From the NCBI RefSeq assembly GCF_000970675.1, contig NZ_LAJA01000007.1, positions 186,001-250,000 of the forward strand: a stretch of 64,000 bases of DNA, given 5' to 3'. Positions within the stretch are counted from its first letter, which is position 1. Each line of letters starts with the position of its first letter. The stretch comes from Domibacillus tundrae (GTDB lineage: Bacteria > Bacillota > Bacilli > Bacillales > Domibacillaceae). The notes beneath the pieces are model-generated. The model worked only from the letters and a program-made list of their open reading frames with translations, was not told where the DNA came from and made no database searches. Positions 15,491 to 23,683 of the stretch are shown here, piece after piece. Both the position numbers and the translations under genes were made by a program.

Positions 15491-16210
15491 GTGAAAAAAG
15501 AACCTGTCATTGGCATTACAAGTTCGTTTGTCCGTCAAACGTTAAATACAGAAGGGGTTTATGTTCATCGCGACTACCACCGTGCGATACTCACAGCCGG
15601 AGGCATCCCCATCATACTGCCGCCCGCCCCCTTACATGTTATTCCTTCCTACCTTGAAATGTGCGACGGTTTTATCTTAAGCGGCGGGGAAGACATAGAC
15701 CCGATGCACTATGGGCAATCTCCCCATGAAAAACTAGGTCCTGTGTTTCCTGAACGGGATGAATTTGAACTGAGACTGACCGCTTCAATTTTAGAGCAAA
15801 AAAAACCGCTTCTTGCCATCTGCCGCGGCTTGCAGCTTATCAATGTGGCGCTTGGCGGTACACTCTGGCAGGACCTGCCAAGCCAAGCAAACAGCAGTAT
15901 TCTGCACTCACAAAGCAGCCAGCGTTCCGTTCCCACCCATCAGGTGACCCTCGTCGGCCATTCACGTTTAGCGAAAATCATTCAGGAAACCACGGTAAAC
16001 GTCAACAGTCTGCACCACCAAGGAATCGAGACATTAGGGAAAGGGTTGACAGCCGTTGGCCACAGCCCGGATGATTTGATTGAAGCGGTGGAAATGGAAG
16101 GCGATGTATTCGTAGTCGGGGTGCAGTGGCATCCCGAGTCAATGGTACCAGAGAGCATCGAGATGCGCAGGCTCTTTTCTCACTTTATTCATTCCGTCCC
16201 CGTTTTTTGA
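15491..16210 (+). CDS. Gamma-glutamyl-gamma-aminobutyrate hydrolase family (class I amidotransferase-like)
   Basis: A 239-residue protein from a GTG with AAAGGAGG upstream. Peptidase C26/PuuD-like features: ILSGGEDIDPMHYG, nucleophile Cys in LLAICRGLQLINV, and the catalytic His-Glu in VQWHPES near the C-terminus. The family cleaves gamma-glutamyl amide bonds, for example gamma-Glu-GABA in putrescine breakdown. No putrescine-pathway partners are adjacent, so the substrate is open. Confidence 0.88.
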   Translation: MKKEPVIGITSSFVRQTLNTEGVYVHRDYHRAILTAGGIPIILPPAPLHVIPSYLEMCDGFILSGGEDIDPMHYGQSPHEKLGPVFPERDEFELRLTASILEQKKPLLAICRGLQLINVALGGTLWQDLPSQANSSILHSQSSQRSVPTHQVTLVGHSRLAKIIQETTVNVNSLHHQGIETLGKGLTAVGHSPDDLIEAVEMEGDVFVVGVQWHPESMVPESIEMRRLFSHFIHSVPVF

Positions 16211-16336
16211 CAATCTAGATCAACAAAATGCTTAAACCGCCTTTAGGTTCTTTAACGATATCTAAAGAAAGATAAACAAGAAGAAAAAATGACCAGGCTA
16301 TTCTGGATGCCTTTTCTTAATAGAAAAAAAGACATA

Positions 16337-16374
16337 TACCGGAGTCTTAATCCCTTCGGATCAAGGTTCCGGTA
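16337..16374. repeat. 17-bp imperfect hairpin without T tract
   Basis: Arms TACCGGAGTCTTAATCC and GGATCAAGGTTCCGGTA pair over 17 positions with two G-T pairs and one mismatch, around a four-base loop. There is no T tract on either side, so it is not a standard terminator. It could be an RNA-stability hairpin or a protein-binding site. Confidence 0.6.
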
Positions 16375-16424
16375 CATGCCTAAACAATTGAACAAACGAA
16401 TCGAAAAATAAGGTATTTCCCCAA

Positions 16425-16468
16425 AAAAATAAAACGAGAGCGCTCCGATTGACGATCAAAGCGCGCTG
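16425..16468 (-). terminator. Weak terminator candidate after the HEAT-repeat gene
   Basis: Minus-strand arms AGCGC / GCGCT with a long loop, followed by a T-rich tract. Confidence 0.4.
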
Positions 16469-16520
16469 GAATGAAAGCTTGGTTTCTACCTTTATCTGCT
16501 TGACAGAAATAGGACGACGG

Positions 16521-16961
16521 TTATTTAGTTAGAAGACTTTCCCATGTTTCTTTCAGCCAATGGTCAAATTCGGCGCCTTTTTCGCCTTCGTACGTATCGT
16601 ATACGTCAAGGCGCATTTTTTTAAGCTTTTCTTCAAACTCGTCAAATGTATGGTCTTTCGGCAGGCTTTTTTTAATGCGCAGCAAAATTTTCGAAACGTC
16701 TTTAATCGCCTCGCCTTTTTTCTTTGGCGACTGTACATCTTCGCCCCACTTTTTAAGCTCGCGATAAGCAGCATCCTGTACTTTAGTGACCGTGTCTATG
16801 GCCATAATCCGTTTTAATAACTTGATCGTTGGTTCGCTCTTCGACTGTCCGAGTTCTTCAACTGCATCCAGACGTCCCCGCCAATTCGACTTGCGATCAG
16901 CTGATTTTTTCAATTCTTTAAAATTCGGAGGCACTTCGCTTTTTACTTCTTTGTTAGTCAA
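16521..16961 (-). CDS. HEAT-repeat-like soluble protein
   Basis: Start TTG at 16961 preferred: GAAGGAG lies about 10 nt upstream, while earlier in-frame codons have no ribosome binding site. The 146 residues are helical. An armadillo/HEAT-like part (RLDAVEELGQSKSEPTIKLL) is followed by a basic helical C-terminus with KDVSKILLRIKKSLPKD and a terminal FDHWLKETWESLLTK. Likely a protein-interaction module of unknown role. A deleted copy sits at 15005-15106. Confidence 0.75.
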   Translation of the reverse strand: MTNKEVKSEVPPNFKELKKSADRKSNWRGRLDAVEELGQSKSEPTIKLLKRIMAIDTVTKVQDAAYRELKKWGEDVQSPKKKGEAIKDVSKILLRIKKSLPKDHTFDEFEEKLKKMRLDVYDTYEGEKGAEFDHWLKETWESLLTK

Positions 16962-17109
16962 ACAGTCCAATCTCCTTCGATGCCAAAATAATTTGACAAA
17001 ATAATGTTCAACAGCCATTATAGCATGATTTGGCAGGCCAAAACGTTTTATTCACAGCTTTACCTGAATCCTCAAAATCATACATCCATCCTTTTCATAC
17101 AAAACGAAC

Positions 17110-17138
17110 TGATAATTTTCATCCAATGCTTCATACTA
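17110..17138 (+). promoter_or_regulatory. SigG-like forespore promoter of the spore protein operon
   Basis: The -10 is CATACTA (17132-17138), an exact match to the usual SigG -10. The -35 region is TGATAA (17110-17115), spacing 16-17 bp. It lies 45 bp before the sspK start, as expected for forespore expression of SASP genes. Confidence 0.7.
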
Positions 17139-17182
17139 TATAGGCGGAAACGCATATTTCATCTACAACTGGAGGGGAAGAA

Positions 17183-17338
17183 ATGAGGAACAAAGCAAAA
17201 GATTTCTCCGTTTCATCCATGAAAGGCGAAGCTGGAAAAGCACGGGCGAAAGCAGAATACGCATCTAAACGTGCAGATGGCACCATCAACACCCATCCGC
17301 AGGAACGAATGAAAGCATCAACAGATCGAACAGATTAA
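17183..17338 (+). CDS. sspK: Small acid-soluble spore protein K
   Basis: A 51-residue minor SASP. ATG follows GGAGGGG. The signature YASKRADGTINTHPQERM matches B. subtilis SspK (about 50 aa). SspK is packed in the spore core and has no alpha/beta-type DNA-binding signature. First gene of a three-gene set with the SigG-like promoter upstream. Confidence 0.9.
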   Translation: MRNKAKDFSVSSMKGEAGKARAKAEYASKRADGTINTHPQERMKASTDRTD

Positions 17339-17356
17339 TGGAGGGAGACGGGCATA

Positions 17357-17533
17357 ATGGGGAAAGATGAGCATAAAACAGGCAGCCGCGGCAGTCGGGG
17401 ACTTTCTCAGACCCCTAAAAATTTAAAAATACCGGCGGATACGGTGAACGAAGAATATGCCCGGGAGCTGGCAGAACTGACCAGCTTAAGACGAAAAAGA
17501 CTGAACCAAGGCGAGGCATCTAAAAAAAATTAA
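17357..17533 (+). CDS. Small hydrophilic protein, possibly YfhD-like
   Basis: 58 residues, ATG at 17357 with GGAGGGAG upstream, 18 bp after sspK. Basic and polar, with a central TVNEEYARELAELTSLRRKR. The NEE-x-ARELA pattern recalls the YfhD family of small spore proteins, but the match is from memory and weak. Position between sspK and sspH supports a spore product. Confidence 0.75.
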   Translation: MGKDEHKTGSRGSRGLSQTPKNLKIPADTVNEEYARELAELTSLRRKRLNQGEASKKN

Positions 17534-17558
17534 TTCCGATTTTTCTGGAGGTAATCAA

Positions 17559-17747
17559 ATGGACGTTCAACGAGCGAAACAAATTGTTTCTACTCCATCA
17601 TCAGATGTGGAGGTTCAATTTAATGGGGTGTCCGTCTGGATTGATCAAGTCCATGAAGACGGAAAAACGGCAACGGTTCACCTGCGCGGTCCCGGGGAAG
17701 AACGGACAGAAGTTGGAATAGAAGACCTAAAAGAAGTCACTCATTAA
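17559..17747 (+). CDS. sspH: Small acid-soluble spore protein H
   Basis: 62 residues of the H-type SASP family: MDVQRAKQIVSTPSSDVEV at the start, IDQVHEDGKTATVHL in the middle, and a terminal DLKEVTH. CTGGAGG lies upstream. Third gene of the spore cluster; the gene is followed by a bidirectional terminator. Confidence 0.92.
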   Translation: MDVQRAKQIVSTPSSDVEVQFNGVSVWIDQVHEDGKTATVHLRGPGEERTEVGIEDLKEVTH

Positions 17748-17782
17748 AAAAAGGCTGTCTCCTTCAGTAAGGGGACAGCCGA
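17745..17782. terminator. Bidirectional terminator between sspH and the ABC-F gene
   Basis: Stem GGCTGTCTCC / GGGGACAGCC, with seven T on the minus strand and a T tract a few bases downstream on the plus strand. Confidence 0.85.
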
Positions 17783-17807
17783 TCGTTTTTAATTCTACAG
17801 TTTCCAT

Positions 17808-19367
17808 TTATTTCAACATCCGCTTTTCTGCCAGCAGTCGCTGAAATTCTTTTTCCAGTCCATCCGATGGCTCTATACTCATTTTGCCGAGTACTTCGGC
17901 GATTTTCGTTTCGATTAACAGCAGCTGTTCTTCTGTTTCATCACGCCCAGATTTTCTTTGTCTTTCCGTGTATTTCTTCAAAGTTCCATCAAAAACGTTT
18001 AGCTTCGTTTCATGAATCACCAGCACTTTTGTGGCGATTTTTTCCGCAAAACGTCTGTCATGCGACGTAAAAAGGACCGTGCCTTCATAATCGATTAAAA
18101 GGGACTCTAACGCTTCGACAGCTTCAATATCCAGAAAATTGGTCGGTTCATCCAAAACGAGGACGTTCATTTCGCTGACAAGCAATTTCGCAAGCGCCGT
18201 TTTCACCCGCTCTCCTCCGCTTAATACATTCACTCTTTTAAACACATCTTCCCGCCAAAAGCCGAGGCGCGCGAGTACAGTGCGAATCAGTGTTTCATCT
18301 TGATGGGACGTCTCTTTTACGTTTTCTAAAATAGTTCGGTCCGCATTCAAAATCGTGATATGCTGGCTGAAGTACCCGATATTTACAGACGGTGCAACGG
18401 AAATGCCGGTATCGTTGTGAATGATTTTTTTCAAAAGCGTCGTTTTTCCGCTGCCATTTGGTCCAATGAGTGCTGCTTTATCACCGCCGCGAATAAAAAA
18501 GTCAGCCGGCTTCCAAAGGAGCTGAGTTCCGATCATTCCTTTAACCTGCTCCACCCGAATGAGCACTCGGCCCTTCAAGCTTTCCTGTTCTTGTACATTC
18601 ATGCGAATCGGAGGCAGTTTCTTTTGCTTTTCCACTTTTTCAAGCTTTTCGAGCCGTGTTTCCAATGCTTTTGCTGTCGTTTGCAGTTTCTTTTGTTTTT
18701 TGGCAAAATACAGCTTGACGTTTCGCGCTTCAGAAAGGCTGACCGATTTTGGCTTTTTCACTGCCCGTTCCGCTTTTTTCTGTTTCGCTGCAATCGCCTG
18801 CTCCAGCTGCTTTTTCGTTTGTTCATACTGTTCATGTTCCAACTCCTGCCGCTGCCGATCCGCTTCTTTTTGAGCAGCATAAGCTGAGTAGTTTCCTTTG
18901 TATATATGAATTTCCCCATTGCCTATTTCCCATATAACGGTACAAACAGCGTCTAAAAAGGTGCGATCATGAGAGACAACGACATACGCACCCTGCCATT
19001 TGGACAGCTTTTTTTCCAGCCACTCAACGTGACCCGTATCAAGATGGGTTGTTGGTTCATCGGCTAAAAGCAGCTTTGGACTTTTGCTCAGTGCTTCATT
19101 CACATAACACTGCGTGATTTCCCCGCCGCTTTTATTTGGATCAATCTGTTTCAGTTGCGGCAAAAGCTGAATGGTCCCATTTCGACTAATAGTTCCATTA
19201 TCTGGTTCAGTTTTTCCGGCCAGCACATGCAGCAATGTTGTTTTCCCGCTGCCATTTTTGCCGACCAGGCCAATCCGGTCTTTTTCCTGGATGACTAAAT
19301 GATCAATTGACAACAATAACCGGTCCTGCACCTCTAAGTAAATCGTATTTGCTTCTAACACATTCAT
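17808..19367 (-). CDS. ABC-F ribosome protection protein, Vga type
   Basis: 519 residues, two ABC domains in one chain and no membrane segment. Walker A motifs are GKNGSGKTT (about 37-45) and GPNGSGKTT (about 305-313). Signatures are KSGGE (79-83) and VLSGGERV; Walker B motifs are LLADEPTTHLD and LVLDEPTNFLD. The first domain is unusually short between Walker A and signature, as in Vga(A). The linker, the C-terminal SIEPSDGLEKEFQRLL and the length also follow Vga(A) closely. Such proteins eject lincosamides, pleuromutilins and streptogramin A from the ribosome. The attenuator upstream supports drug-induced expression. Confidence 0.92.
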   Translation of the reverse strand: MNVLEANTIYLEVQDRLLLSIDHLVIQEKDRIGLVGKNGSGKTTLLHVLAGKTEPDNGTISRNGTIQLLPQLKQIDPNKSGGEITQCYVNEALSKSPKLLLADEPTTHLDTGHVEWLEKKLSKWQGAYVVVSHDRTFLDAVCTVIWEIGNGEIHIYKGNYSAYAAQKEADRQRQELEHEQYEQTKKQLEQAIAAKQKKAERAVKKPKSVSLSEARNVKLYFAKKQKKLQTTAKALETRLEKLEKVEKQKKLPPIRMNVQEQESLKGRVLIRVEQVKGMIGTQLLWKPADFFIRGGDKAALIGPNGSGKTTLLKKIIHNDTGISVAPSVNIGYFSQHITILNADRTILENVKETSHQDETLIRTVLARLGFWREDVFKRVNVLSGGERVKTALAKLLVSEMNVLVLDEPTNFLDIEAVEALESLLIDYEGTVLFTSHDRRFAEKIATKVLVIHETKLNVFDGTLKKYTERQRKSGRDETEEQLLLIETKIAEVLGKMSIEPSDGLEKEFQRLLAEKRMLK

Positions 19368-19397
19368 CTTCTCATCCCCTTTTGTTTAAATAGGGAC

Positions 19398-19573
19398 AAA
19401 AAAAGCCCCCCACTCATTTTCAGAATAGGAGGCATAGGAAAAAGCAGGGATCTCCCCTGTTCGCTTAAGCCTAATCCTATTCTGAAAACATCCATTGAAA
19501 GCATCACAAAAAAGCGCTGAATTGCTTTTTTGAAAAACATTTCAATTAGACTGCGTTCAAAAAATAGGATTAG
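19398..19573 (-). promoter_or_regulatory. Transcription attenuator controlling the ABC-F gene
   Basis: Four segments read on the minus-strand RNA. Segment 1 is CTAATCCTATT (19563-19573). Segment 2 spans 19471-19488 and contains AATAGGATTAG (exact 11-bp complement of 1) and TTTTCAGAATAGG. Segment 3 is CCTATTCTGAAAA (19417-19429), an exact 13-bp complement of segment 2. Terminator arms GCCTCCTA (19426-19433) and TGGGGGGC (19405-19412) are followed by seven T. Pairing 1:2 frees 3 for the terminator; pairing 2:3 is the antiterminator. Confidence 0.85.
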
Positions 19574-19581
19574 AACTTCAT
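19570..19581 (-). CDS. Three-codon upstream ORF (Met-Lys-Phe) in the attenuator
   Basis: ATG AAG TTC TAA, with GGAAGGGTGA 9-12 nt upstream. The TAA overlaps attenuator segment 1. A ribosome stalled here by an antibiotic would cover segment 1 and favour the antiterminator. Very short leader ORFs with this arrangement are described for ABC-F genes such as Listeria lmo0919. A longer alternative leader (GTG at 19594, ending on the ABC-F start) is also open but its start is poorly placed. Confidence 0.65.
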   Translation of the reverse strand: MKF

Positions 19582-19617
19582 TCGATTGGGTCACCCTTCC
19601 GTTTGTTTATTACAGCT

Positions 19618-19646
19618 AAATTAATGGAAATCTTTTGTTTTGTCAA
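19618..19646 (-). promoter_or_regulatory. SigA promoter of the ABC-F leader
   Basis: TTGACA (19641-19646), 17-bp spacer, TAATTT (19618-19623), read on the minus strand. Transcription would start about 25 nt before the upstream ORF. Confidence 0.7.
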
Positions 19647-19667
19647 CTGCTTGGTCATCAAAACATT

Positions 19668-19994
19668 TCATTCTGGTTCCTGCTCTACAATGAACTGAAG
19701 ACGTGTAAGCTTGTTGTTCCAGAACCGCTCATAGTAGTGAAGCCACTCCTTCAGCTCCATTAACGGTTCAGTATTCAAATGGTACATTTTCTGGCGGCCT
19801 TCTTTTCGTCCCTCCACTAATTTTGATTCAGACAACAAATGAAGATGCTTCGTGACAGCGGTACGGCTGATCGGAAAATACGACGCGATTTCTGAAATCG
19901 GCCGGTCTTTTTCCGCTAGAAGCCGCAGTATTTCACGGCGTGTCGGATCGGCGATAGCTTGAAATACATCATGTTTTCCCGCCGGTTCGGTCAT
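19668..19994 (-). CDS. ArsR-family transcriptional regulator
   Basis: A 108-residue winged helix-turn-helix repressor: [17 protein letters not shown], then [19 protein letters not shown] and the wing [13 protein letters not shown]. No metal-binding cysteine set is seen. It overlaps the upstream SRPBCC gene by 4 bp, a pairing common in Bacillus in which the ArsR-like protein controls its own operon. Confidence 0.9.
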   Translation of the reverse strand: MTEPAGKHDVFQAIADPTRREILRLLAEKDRPISEIASYFPISRTAVTKHLHLLSESKLVEGRKEGRQKMYHLNTEPLMELKEWLHYYERFWNNKLTRLQFIVEQEPE

Positions 19995-20431
19995 GTGGAT
20001 TCAACAGCCTTCCGAAGCTTCTCATTCACAAGACTGCTCCATCCACCATTCATCCGGTCACGAACAGCCGAAACAGGCGCATTAGCTTTTGGCATTGTTT
20101 CACCCGCTTCTCCCCATCCGCTATGAATGACTGTAAACTCTGTTTTTTCTTCTATCTCTTTTAGTAAAAATGTAACGATCCAACCTTCTGTATCCCATGA
20201 AAAAGACAGCCGGTTTGGCGGATCTATTTCGAGTACTTTACACGGTGAAGGACCGAATGGGGACTGTAAATGAAATTCCTGTCCTGCTTCAGGCCTGAAA
20301 TTGTTTGGCATAAACCACTCTTCCAGCCCTTCTGCCGTTGCAGTTTTTGCCCACACTTTTTCAATCGGCGCATCCAATATGACTGTTTGCTGAATGTCTT
20401 CCACTTTTTGTCCCATCTGCTGCTTCCTCAT
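19991..20431 (-). CDS. SRPBCC/AHSA1-domain protein
   Basis: A 146-residue protein with the START-like fold of the AHSA1 family: [34 protein letters not shown], and C-terminal [13 protein letters not shown]. It has a hydrophobic ligand pocket by family; the ligand is unknown. First gene of the two-gene unit with the ArsR regulator. Confidence 0.88.
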   Translation of the reverse strand: MRKQQMGQKVEDIQQTVILDAPIEKVWAKTATAEGLEEWFMPNNFRPEAGQEFHLQSPFGPSPCKVLEIDPPNRLSFSWDTEGWIVTFLLKEIEEKTEFTVIHSGWGEAGETMPKANAPVSAVRDRMNGGWSSLVNEKLRKAVEST

Positions 20432-20446
20432 TTCTATTTAAAATAA

Positions 20447-20488
20447 AACCTTTTGATTACATATAAAATTATATAACACCTTTTGGTT
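20447..20488 (-). promoter_or_regulatory. Candidate ArsR operator, two repeats
   Basis: AACCTTTTGATT (20447-20458) and CACCTTTTGGTT (20477-20488) are direct copies 30 bp apart. Each is partly palindromic (AACC-N4-GGTT type). They flank the likely promoter of the SRPBCC-ArsR operon, so autoregulation is inferred. Confidence 0.5.
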
Positions 20489-20504
20489 TTATTTCAACTG
20501 AAAG

Positions 20505-20534
20505 AAAAAACGCCGGATGAATCCAGGCGTTTTC
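20505..20534 (-). terminator. Intrinsic terminator of trhO
   Basis: Stem AACGCCTGGAT / ATCCGGCGTT with T run on the minus strand, just past the trhO stop. Confidence 0.85.
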
Positions 20535-20543
20535 CAAGCTTAT

Positions 20544-21497
20544 TTAGTGTGCTTCAGCCGGCTGTGTAAGCTTTTCCAGCCGTTCTTCCACTTCTTCCGG
20601 CGTTAAGCCGTGTTCCTCGATATAACGGTTGCGTGGATGTGTCCGGCAATGATCCGAGCAGCTGCGCAAAAAGCGGTGTTCTGACTCTTCTGACGCTAAA
20701 ATCTTTTTATTGCATTCCGGATTCGCACAGCTGACATACCGCTCGCACGGCTCGCCGGTAAAAAAGTCTTTCCCGACGATCGTTGGGTTGACGCTGTTAA
20801 CCGGTACACTAAGCCGGTCATCGAATACGAAGCATTGACCATCCCAATTTTCCCCCTGCACTTCTGGATCTTTTCCATAAGAGACAATACCACCGTGCAG
20901 CTGCATGACATCTTCAAATCCTTCCTGCTTCAGGAAACCGGAAAATTTTTCACAGCGTATGCCGCCTGTGCAGTACGTTAAAATTTTCTTGCCTTCCAGT
21001 TCATCCCGGTGATCCCGGATCCACTGCGGCAGCTCACGGAAATTCTCCACATCCGGCCGGATTGCACCTTTGAAATGGCCGAGATCATGCTCATACGTAT
21101 TACGCGCATCGAGCACCACGGTATTATCTTCCTTCATTGCCGCCAAAAATTCTTTCGGTTCCGCATAGTCTCCGGTGAGTTCAAGCGGATTCACATCTTC
21201 TTCAAGACGAAGCGTCACCAATTCTTCGCGCGGGCGGACCTTTAATTTTTGAAACACGTGCCCCTCTGCTTCATCTATTTTAAACACCATATCTTTAAAC
21301 CGGGCATCTTCCTTCATCGCCTGCATATAGCGTTCTGTCTGTTCCACTGTTCCCGAAACCGTGCCGTTAATTCCTTCTTTTGCGACTAAAATACGCCCTT
21401 TTAACTCAAGCTCCTGGCAAAACAACTTATGCTCCGACGCGAACGTTTCCGGGTCATCCATTGGTACATATTGGTAATAAAGCAATACTCTGTACAT
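20544..21497 (-). CDS. trhO: tRNA uridine hydroxylase TrhO (rhodanese family)
   Basis: Start ATG at 21497 chosen because GGAGG lies 6 nt upstream; product 317 residues. An N-terminal UPF0176 domain ([12 protein letters not shown]) precedes a rhodanese domain with the active-site loop CTGGIRC (nucleophile Cys176). A C-terminal cysteine-rich part follows ([16 protein letters not shown]), a likely zinc site. TrhO makes 5-hydroxyuridine at wobble position 34 of certain tRNAs using oxygen. It is transcribed alone. Confidence 0.93.
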   Translation of the reverse strand: MYRVLLYYQYVPMDDPETFASEHKLFCQELELKGRILVAKEGINGTVSGTVEQTERYMQAMKEDARFKDMVFKIDEAEGHVFQKLKVRPREELVTLRLEEDVNPLELTGDYAEPKEFLAAMKEDNTVVLDARNTYEHDLGHFKGAIRPDVENFRELPQWIRDHRDELEGKKILTYCTGGIRCEKFSGFLKQEGFEDVMQLHGGIVSYGKDPEVQGENWDGQCFVFDDRLSVPVNSVNPTIVGKDFFTGEPCERYVSCANPECNKKILASEESEHRFLRSCSDHCRTHPRNRYIEEHGLTPEEVEERLEKLTQPAEAH

Positions 21498-21792
21498 CTT
21501 TTCCTCCACCTATTCACTTTTTTCTTATGGTATCATATCACGTTTGACGGCGGGATGGGGATAATCTGCTTTATATTCATTCAGCCGAATGTGAGTCCAT
21601 TTTATGTGCACGTTGTCTGCTTATTTGGTGTTTCTCAATTTTTGATCCTTTTTCAATAAATTTCTCCTGATTTTTCTTTTGAGAGGAATAATCCTTTAAG
21701 TAGATGAATAGAATTATTTTCAAGCGGAATCGTTTCATTGAGAAAAATCCTATCGAGAAAGAATAAAAGTGAATCTCTCTAAAAAATAATAT

Positions 21793-21820
21793 TTGACTTT
21801 TATGTAATAATAAGTATAAT
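21793..21820 (+). promoter_or_regulatory. SigA promoter of tRNA-Cys
   Basis: TTGACT (21793-21798), 16-bp spacer, TATAAT (21815-21820), about 40 bp before the tRNA. Confidence 0.85.
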
Positions 21821-21861
21821 AAAAGTATCAAGAAGCTTCTCGTAGAATATGAGATAAACAT

Positions 21862-21932
21862 GGTAGTATGGCCAAGCGGCAAGGCAAAGGTCTGCAAAAC
21901 CTTGATCCTCGGTTCAATTCCGAGTACTACCT
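21862..21932 (+). tRNA. tRNA-Cys (GCA)
   Basis: 71 nt with full cloverleaf: acceptor GGTAGTA / TACTACC, D arm GCC / GGC, anticodon stem AAGGT / ACCTT with loop CTGCAAA (anticodon GCA), and T stem CTCGG / CCGAG. CCA is not encoded. It has its own promoter and terminator. Confidence 0.97.
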
Positions 21933-21940
21933 TCAAATGT

Positions 21941-21985
21941 AAAAAAGAGCGGGACAACATTCAAATTGTTGTCCCGCTCTTTTTT
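21941..21985 (+). terminator. Terminator of tRNA-Cys
   Basis: Stem AGAGCGGGACAAC / GTTGTCCCGCTCT followed by six T. Confidence 0.95.
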
Positions 21986-22003
21986 CATGAGATAATTTTC
22001 TGC

Positions 22004-22034
22004 CAAAAAAGGGTGCCTCAAGCTTGAGACACCC
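22004..22034 (-). terminator. Orphan terminator downstream of a gene remnant
   Basis: Stem GGGTGTCTCAAGC / GCTTGAGGCACCC with six T on the minus strand. It would have served the truncated propeller gene at 22108. Confidence 0.8.
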
Positions 22035-22107
22035 TAGTTTAAAAGCTTTTTGAAGACAGCATCACCTGCTGGCCGCTGAACCGCTTAAACAGAAAACGGT
22101 CTTCCTG

Positions 22108-22312
22108 CTAAAACAGTAAATGCGCCTGATCCAGCTGCGCTAATCGTTTTCCTTTTTCCAGATCATATATGAGCACAGTGGTGTAAGGAGCATTTCCAGC
22201 AAACAGATCAAGTGCAAGATAGCGGCCGTCCGGGCTTACCGTCATTCCTTCGATGCCAATTCTTTTTTGTTTATTAATCGATTCAACTCGGTCAATAAAG
22301 GTAAACTGCCGG
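22108..22312 (-). pseudogene. C-terminal fragment of a beta-propeller (YncE/WD-like) protein
   Basis: The minus strand reads FTFIDRVESI...IEGMTVSPDGRYLALDLF, then APYTTVLIYDLEKGKRLAQL, and a proper stop. SPDGRYLA is a typical propeller-blade signature. A TAA lies in frame just upstream at the 5' boundary and no N-terminal part is present. This is a 5'-truncated gene that kept its terminator. Confidence 0.75.
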
Positions 22313-22375
22313 GATTAATCTCCCTCACTATGCGGCGAACAATTCAAGCCATTTGTTTACACAAGCAACAGGCAT

Positions 22376-22882
22376 TTATTCGATAGGCAGCCGGTATGCT
22401 TTTACTATAATGCCATCATTCGCCGGCTCAAAATCGTATTGCGGCATGCGCAAAAAGCCCATGTGTTCATAAAGCTGCATGGCTGTTTTCATAAAATCAG
22501 CAGTGTGCAGCCCGATGTACGGCAAGCCGCTTTCTTTTGTATGCCGAATACATTCGTTTATGAGCGCTTTCGCTGCTCCTTTATTCCGTGCCTGCGGTGC
22601 AACAGCCAGCATTCTAATTTCCGGATAATCCAGCATATCCACCAGTCCTGTGTAAGCATTTGATTTTGCCGGAAACAGCGCTACACTGCCAATGACTTGT
22701 TTTTTCTCAACTGCTACGAAAAGCTCTACTCCCTCCTGGTTCTCCGCATCTGAAGAAATAGCGCTTTTAAGCGCTTCCCAATGCCCTTTTGGAATGTGTT
22801 TTGCATGTTCTTCGTACGCTTTTATTCTTTGTTCGCGAATCAGTTCTACTTCGGCCTGCAACGCTTGTCGAATGGTGATCAT
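22376..22882 (-). CDS. GNAT-family N-acetyltransferase
   Basis: 168 residues with the GNAT core: IRMLAVAPQARNKGAAKALI (acetyl-CoA binding loop RNKGAA) and LYEHMGFLRMPQYDF at the end. AAGGGGA precedes the ATG. Substrate unknown. Confidence 0.9.
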   Translation of the reverse strand: MITIRQALQAEVELIREQRIKAYEEHAKHIPKGHWEALKSAISSDAENQEGVELFVAVEKKQVIGSVALFPAKSNAYTGLVDMLDYPEIRMLAVAPQARNKGAAKALINECIRHTKESGLPYIGLHTADFMKTAMQLYEHMGFLRMPQYDFEPANDGIIVKAYRLPIE

Positions 22883-22972
22883 CTTGTCCCCTTCTTTCAG
22901 TTTGGTTTCTTTATCCCTGCAAACATAGGATCAACCAGCCTGCAGAACTGCTTTTTCGTTCTACTGGTCTAT

Positions 22973-23665
22973 TTACTTATTTTTCACAAGATACGGTTCT
23001 ATTTTGTTAGATAAAATAGCTGTATCCCACGGATGCCAATAGTACGTGGTCCCGTCAAACTGTAAACCGTATTTGTAGGCAACCGGCTCATTCGTATACA
23101 ACACTACCTCGTAATAGAGAGGAGCTCCTTTTGTCGTGTCCGAAATAAAGTTATCCACTTCTTCACTTGTAGTTAACAGCTTTAGAAACGTCTTTACCTC
23201 TTCACCGGCCAGCTCTCTGCCCATTTCCCTGCCGTCTTGATAAATCACTACTCTAGTAACCTTTTCAATCGGCACATTCTTAAAGTGCCATTGGTACTCT
23301 GTCGTTTTTGTTGAGAAATAAAGATTGTATCCGTTGATCGCTTGCTCATCTTTTATGGCAAGCAAATCAGGATGCCCTTTGACCGCATAAAGTCCAGTTC
23401 CTTTTTCGTGGAATGCAGCATCTCCATTTTTTGTTTTATAGGCTGGGTTGGTGATGTGATCTGCTACTTTGAATGTTACGTTTCCGATTTTTTGGCCAAT
23501 CGCGCTTTTGTCTGCTAAAATCCCAGTATGAATCCCTTGATACTCCACTCCATCCCATTTAACAAAATCAATCCAATCGATGGCTGAGTGGCTGCTTTCG
23601 GACACACCAGAGCGGCAGCCTGCCAACAGGACAACCAGCAGTGCCAGCAAGGCATATTTTCTCAA
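22973..23665 (-). CDS. Hypothetical lipoprotein
   Basis: Start at a TTG near 23665, directly after AGGAGGG; a TTG farther upstream would include this ribosome binding site. The product of about 230 residues begins MRKYALLALLVVLLAGCRSG, a lipoprotein signal with lipobox LAGC. The rest is a soluble extracellular domain rich in Tyr and Trp (TTYYWHPWDTAIL). No family recognised. Confidence 0.8.
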   Translation of the reverse strand: MRKYALLALLVVLLAGCRSGVSESSHSAIDWIDFVKWDGVEYQGIHTGILADKSAIGQKIGNVTFKVADHITNPAYKTKNGDAAFHEKGTGLYAVKGHPDLLAIKDEQAINGYNLYFSTKTTEYQWHFKNVPIEKVTRVVIYQDGREMGRELAGEEVKTFLKLLTTSEEVDNFISDTTKGAPLYYEVVLYTNEPVAYKYGLQFDGTTYYWHPWDTAILSNKIEPYLVKNK

Positions 23666-23683
23666 CAAATCCCTCCTGCTCAA

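Larger units (their letters stand above)
16211..16520. other. Intergenic region with a long hairpin
   Basis: No gene seen. It holds the hairpin at 16337-16374 and a weak minus-strand terminator at 16425-16468. Confidence 0.6.

Noticed and set aside
19364-19594. 76-codon leader ORF spanning the whole ABC-F attenuator
   Set aside because: Its GTG overlaps the only ribosome binding sequence, and its length would mask the switching segments. The Met-Lys-Phe ORF fits the mechanism better, though the long frame cannot be fully excluded.
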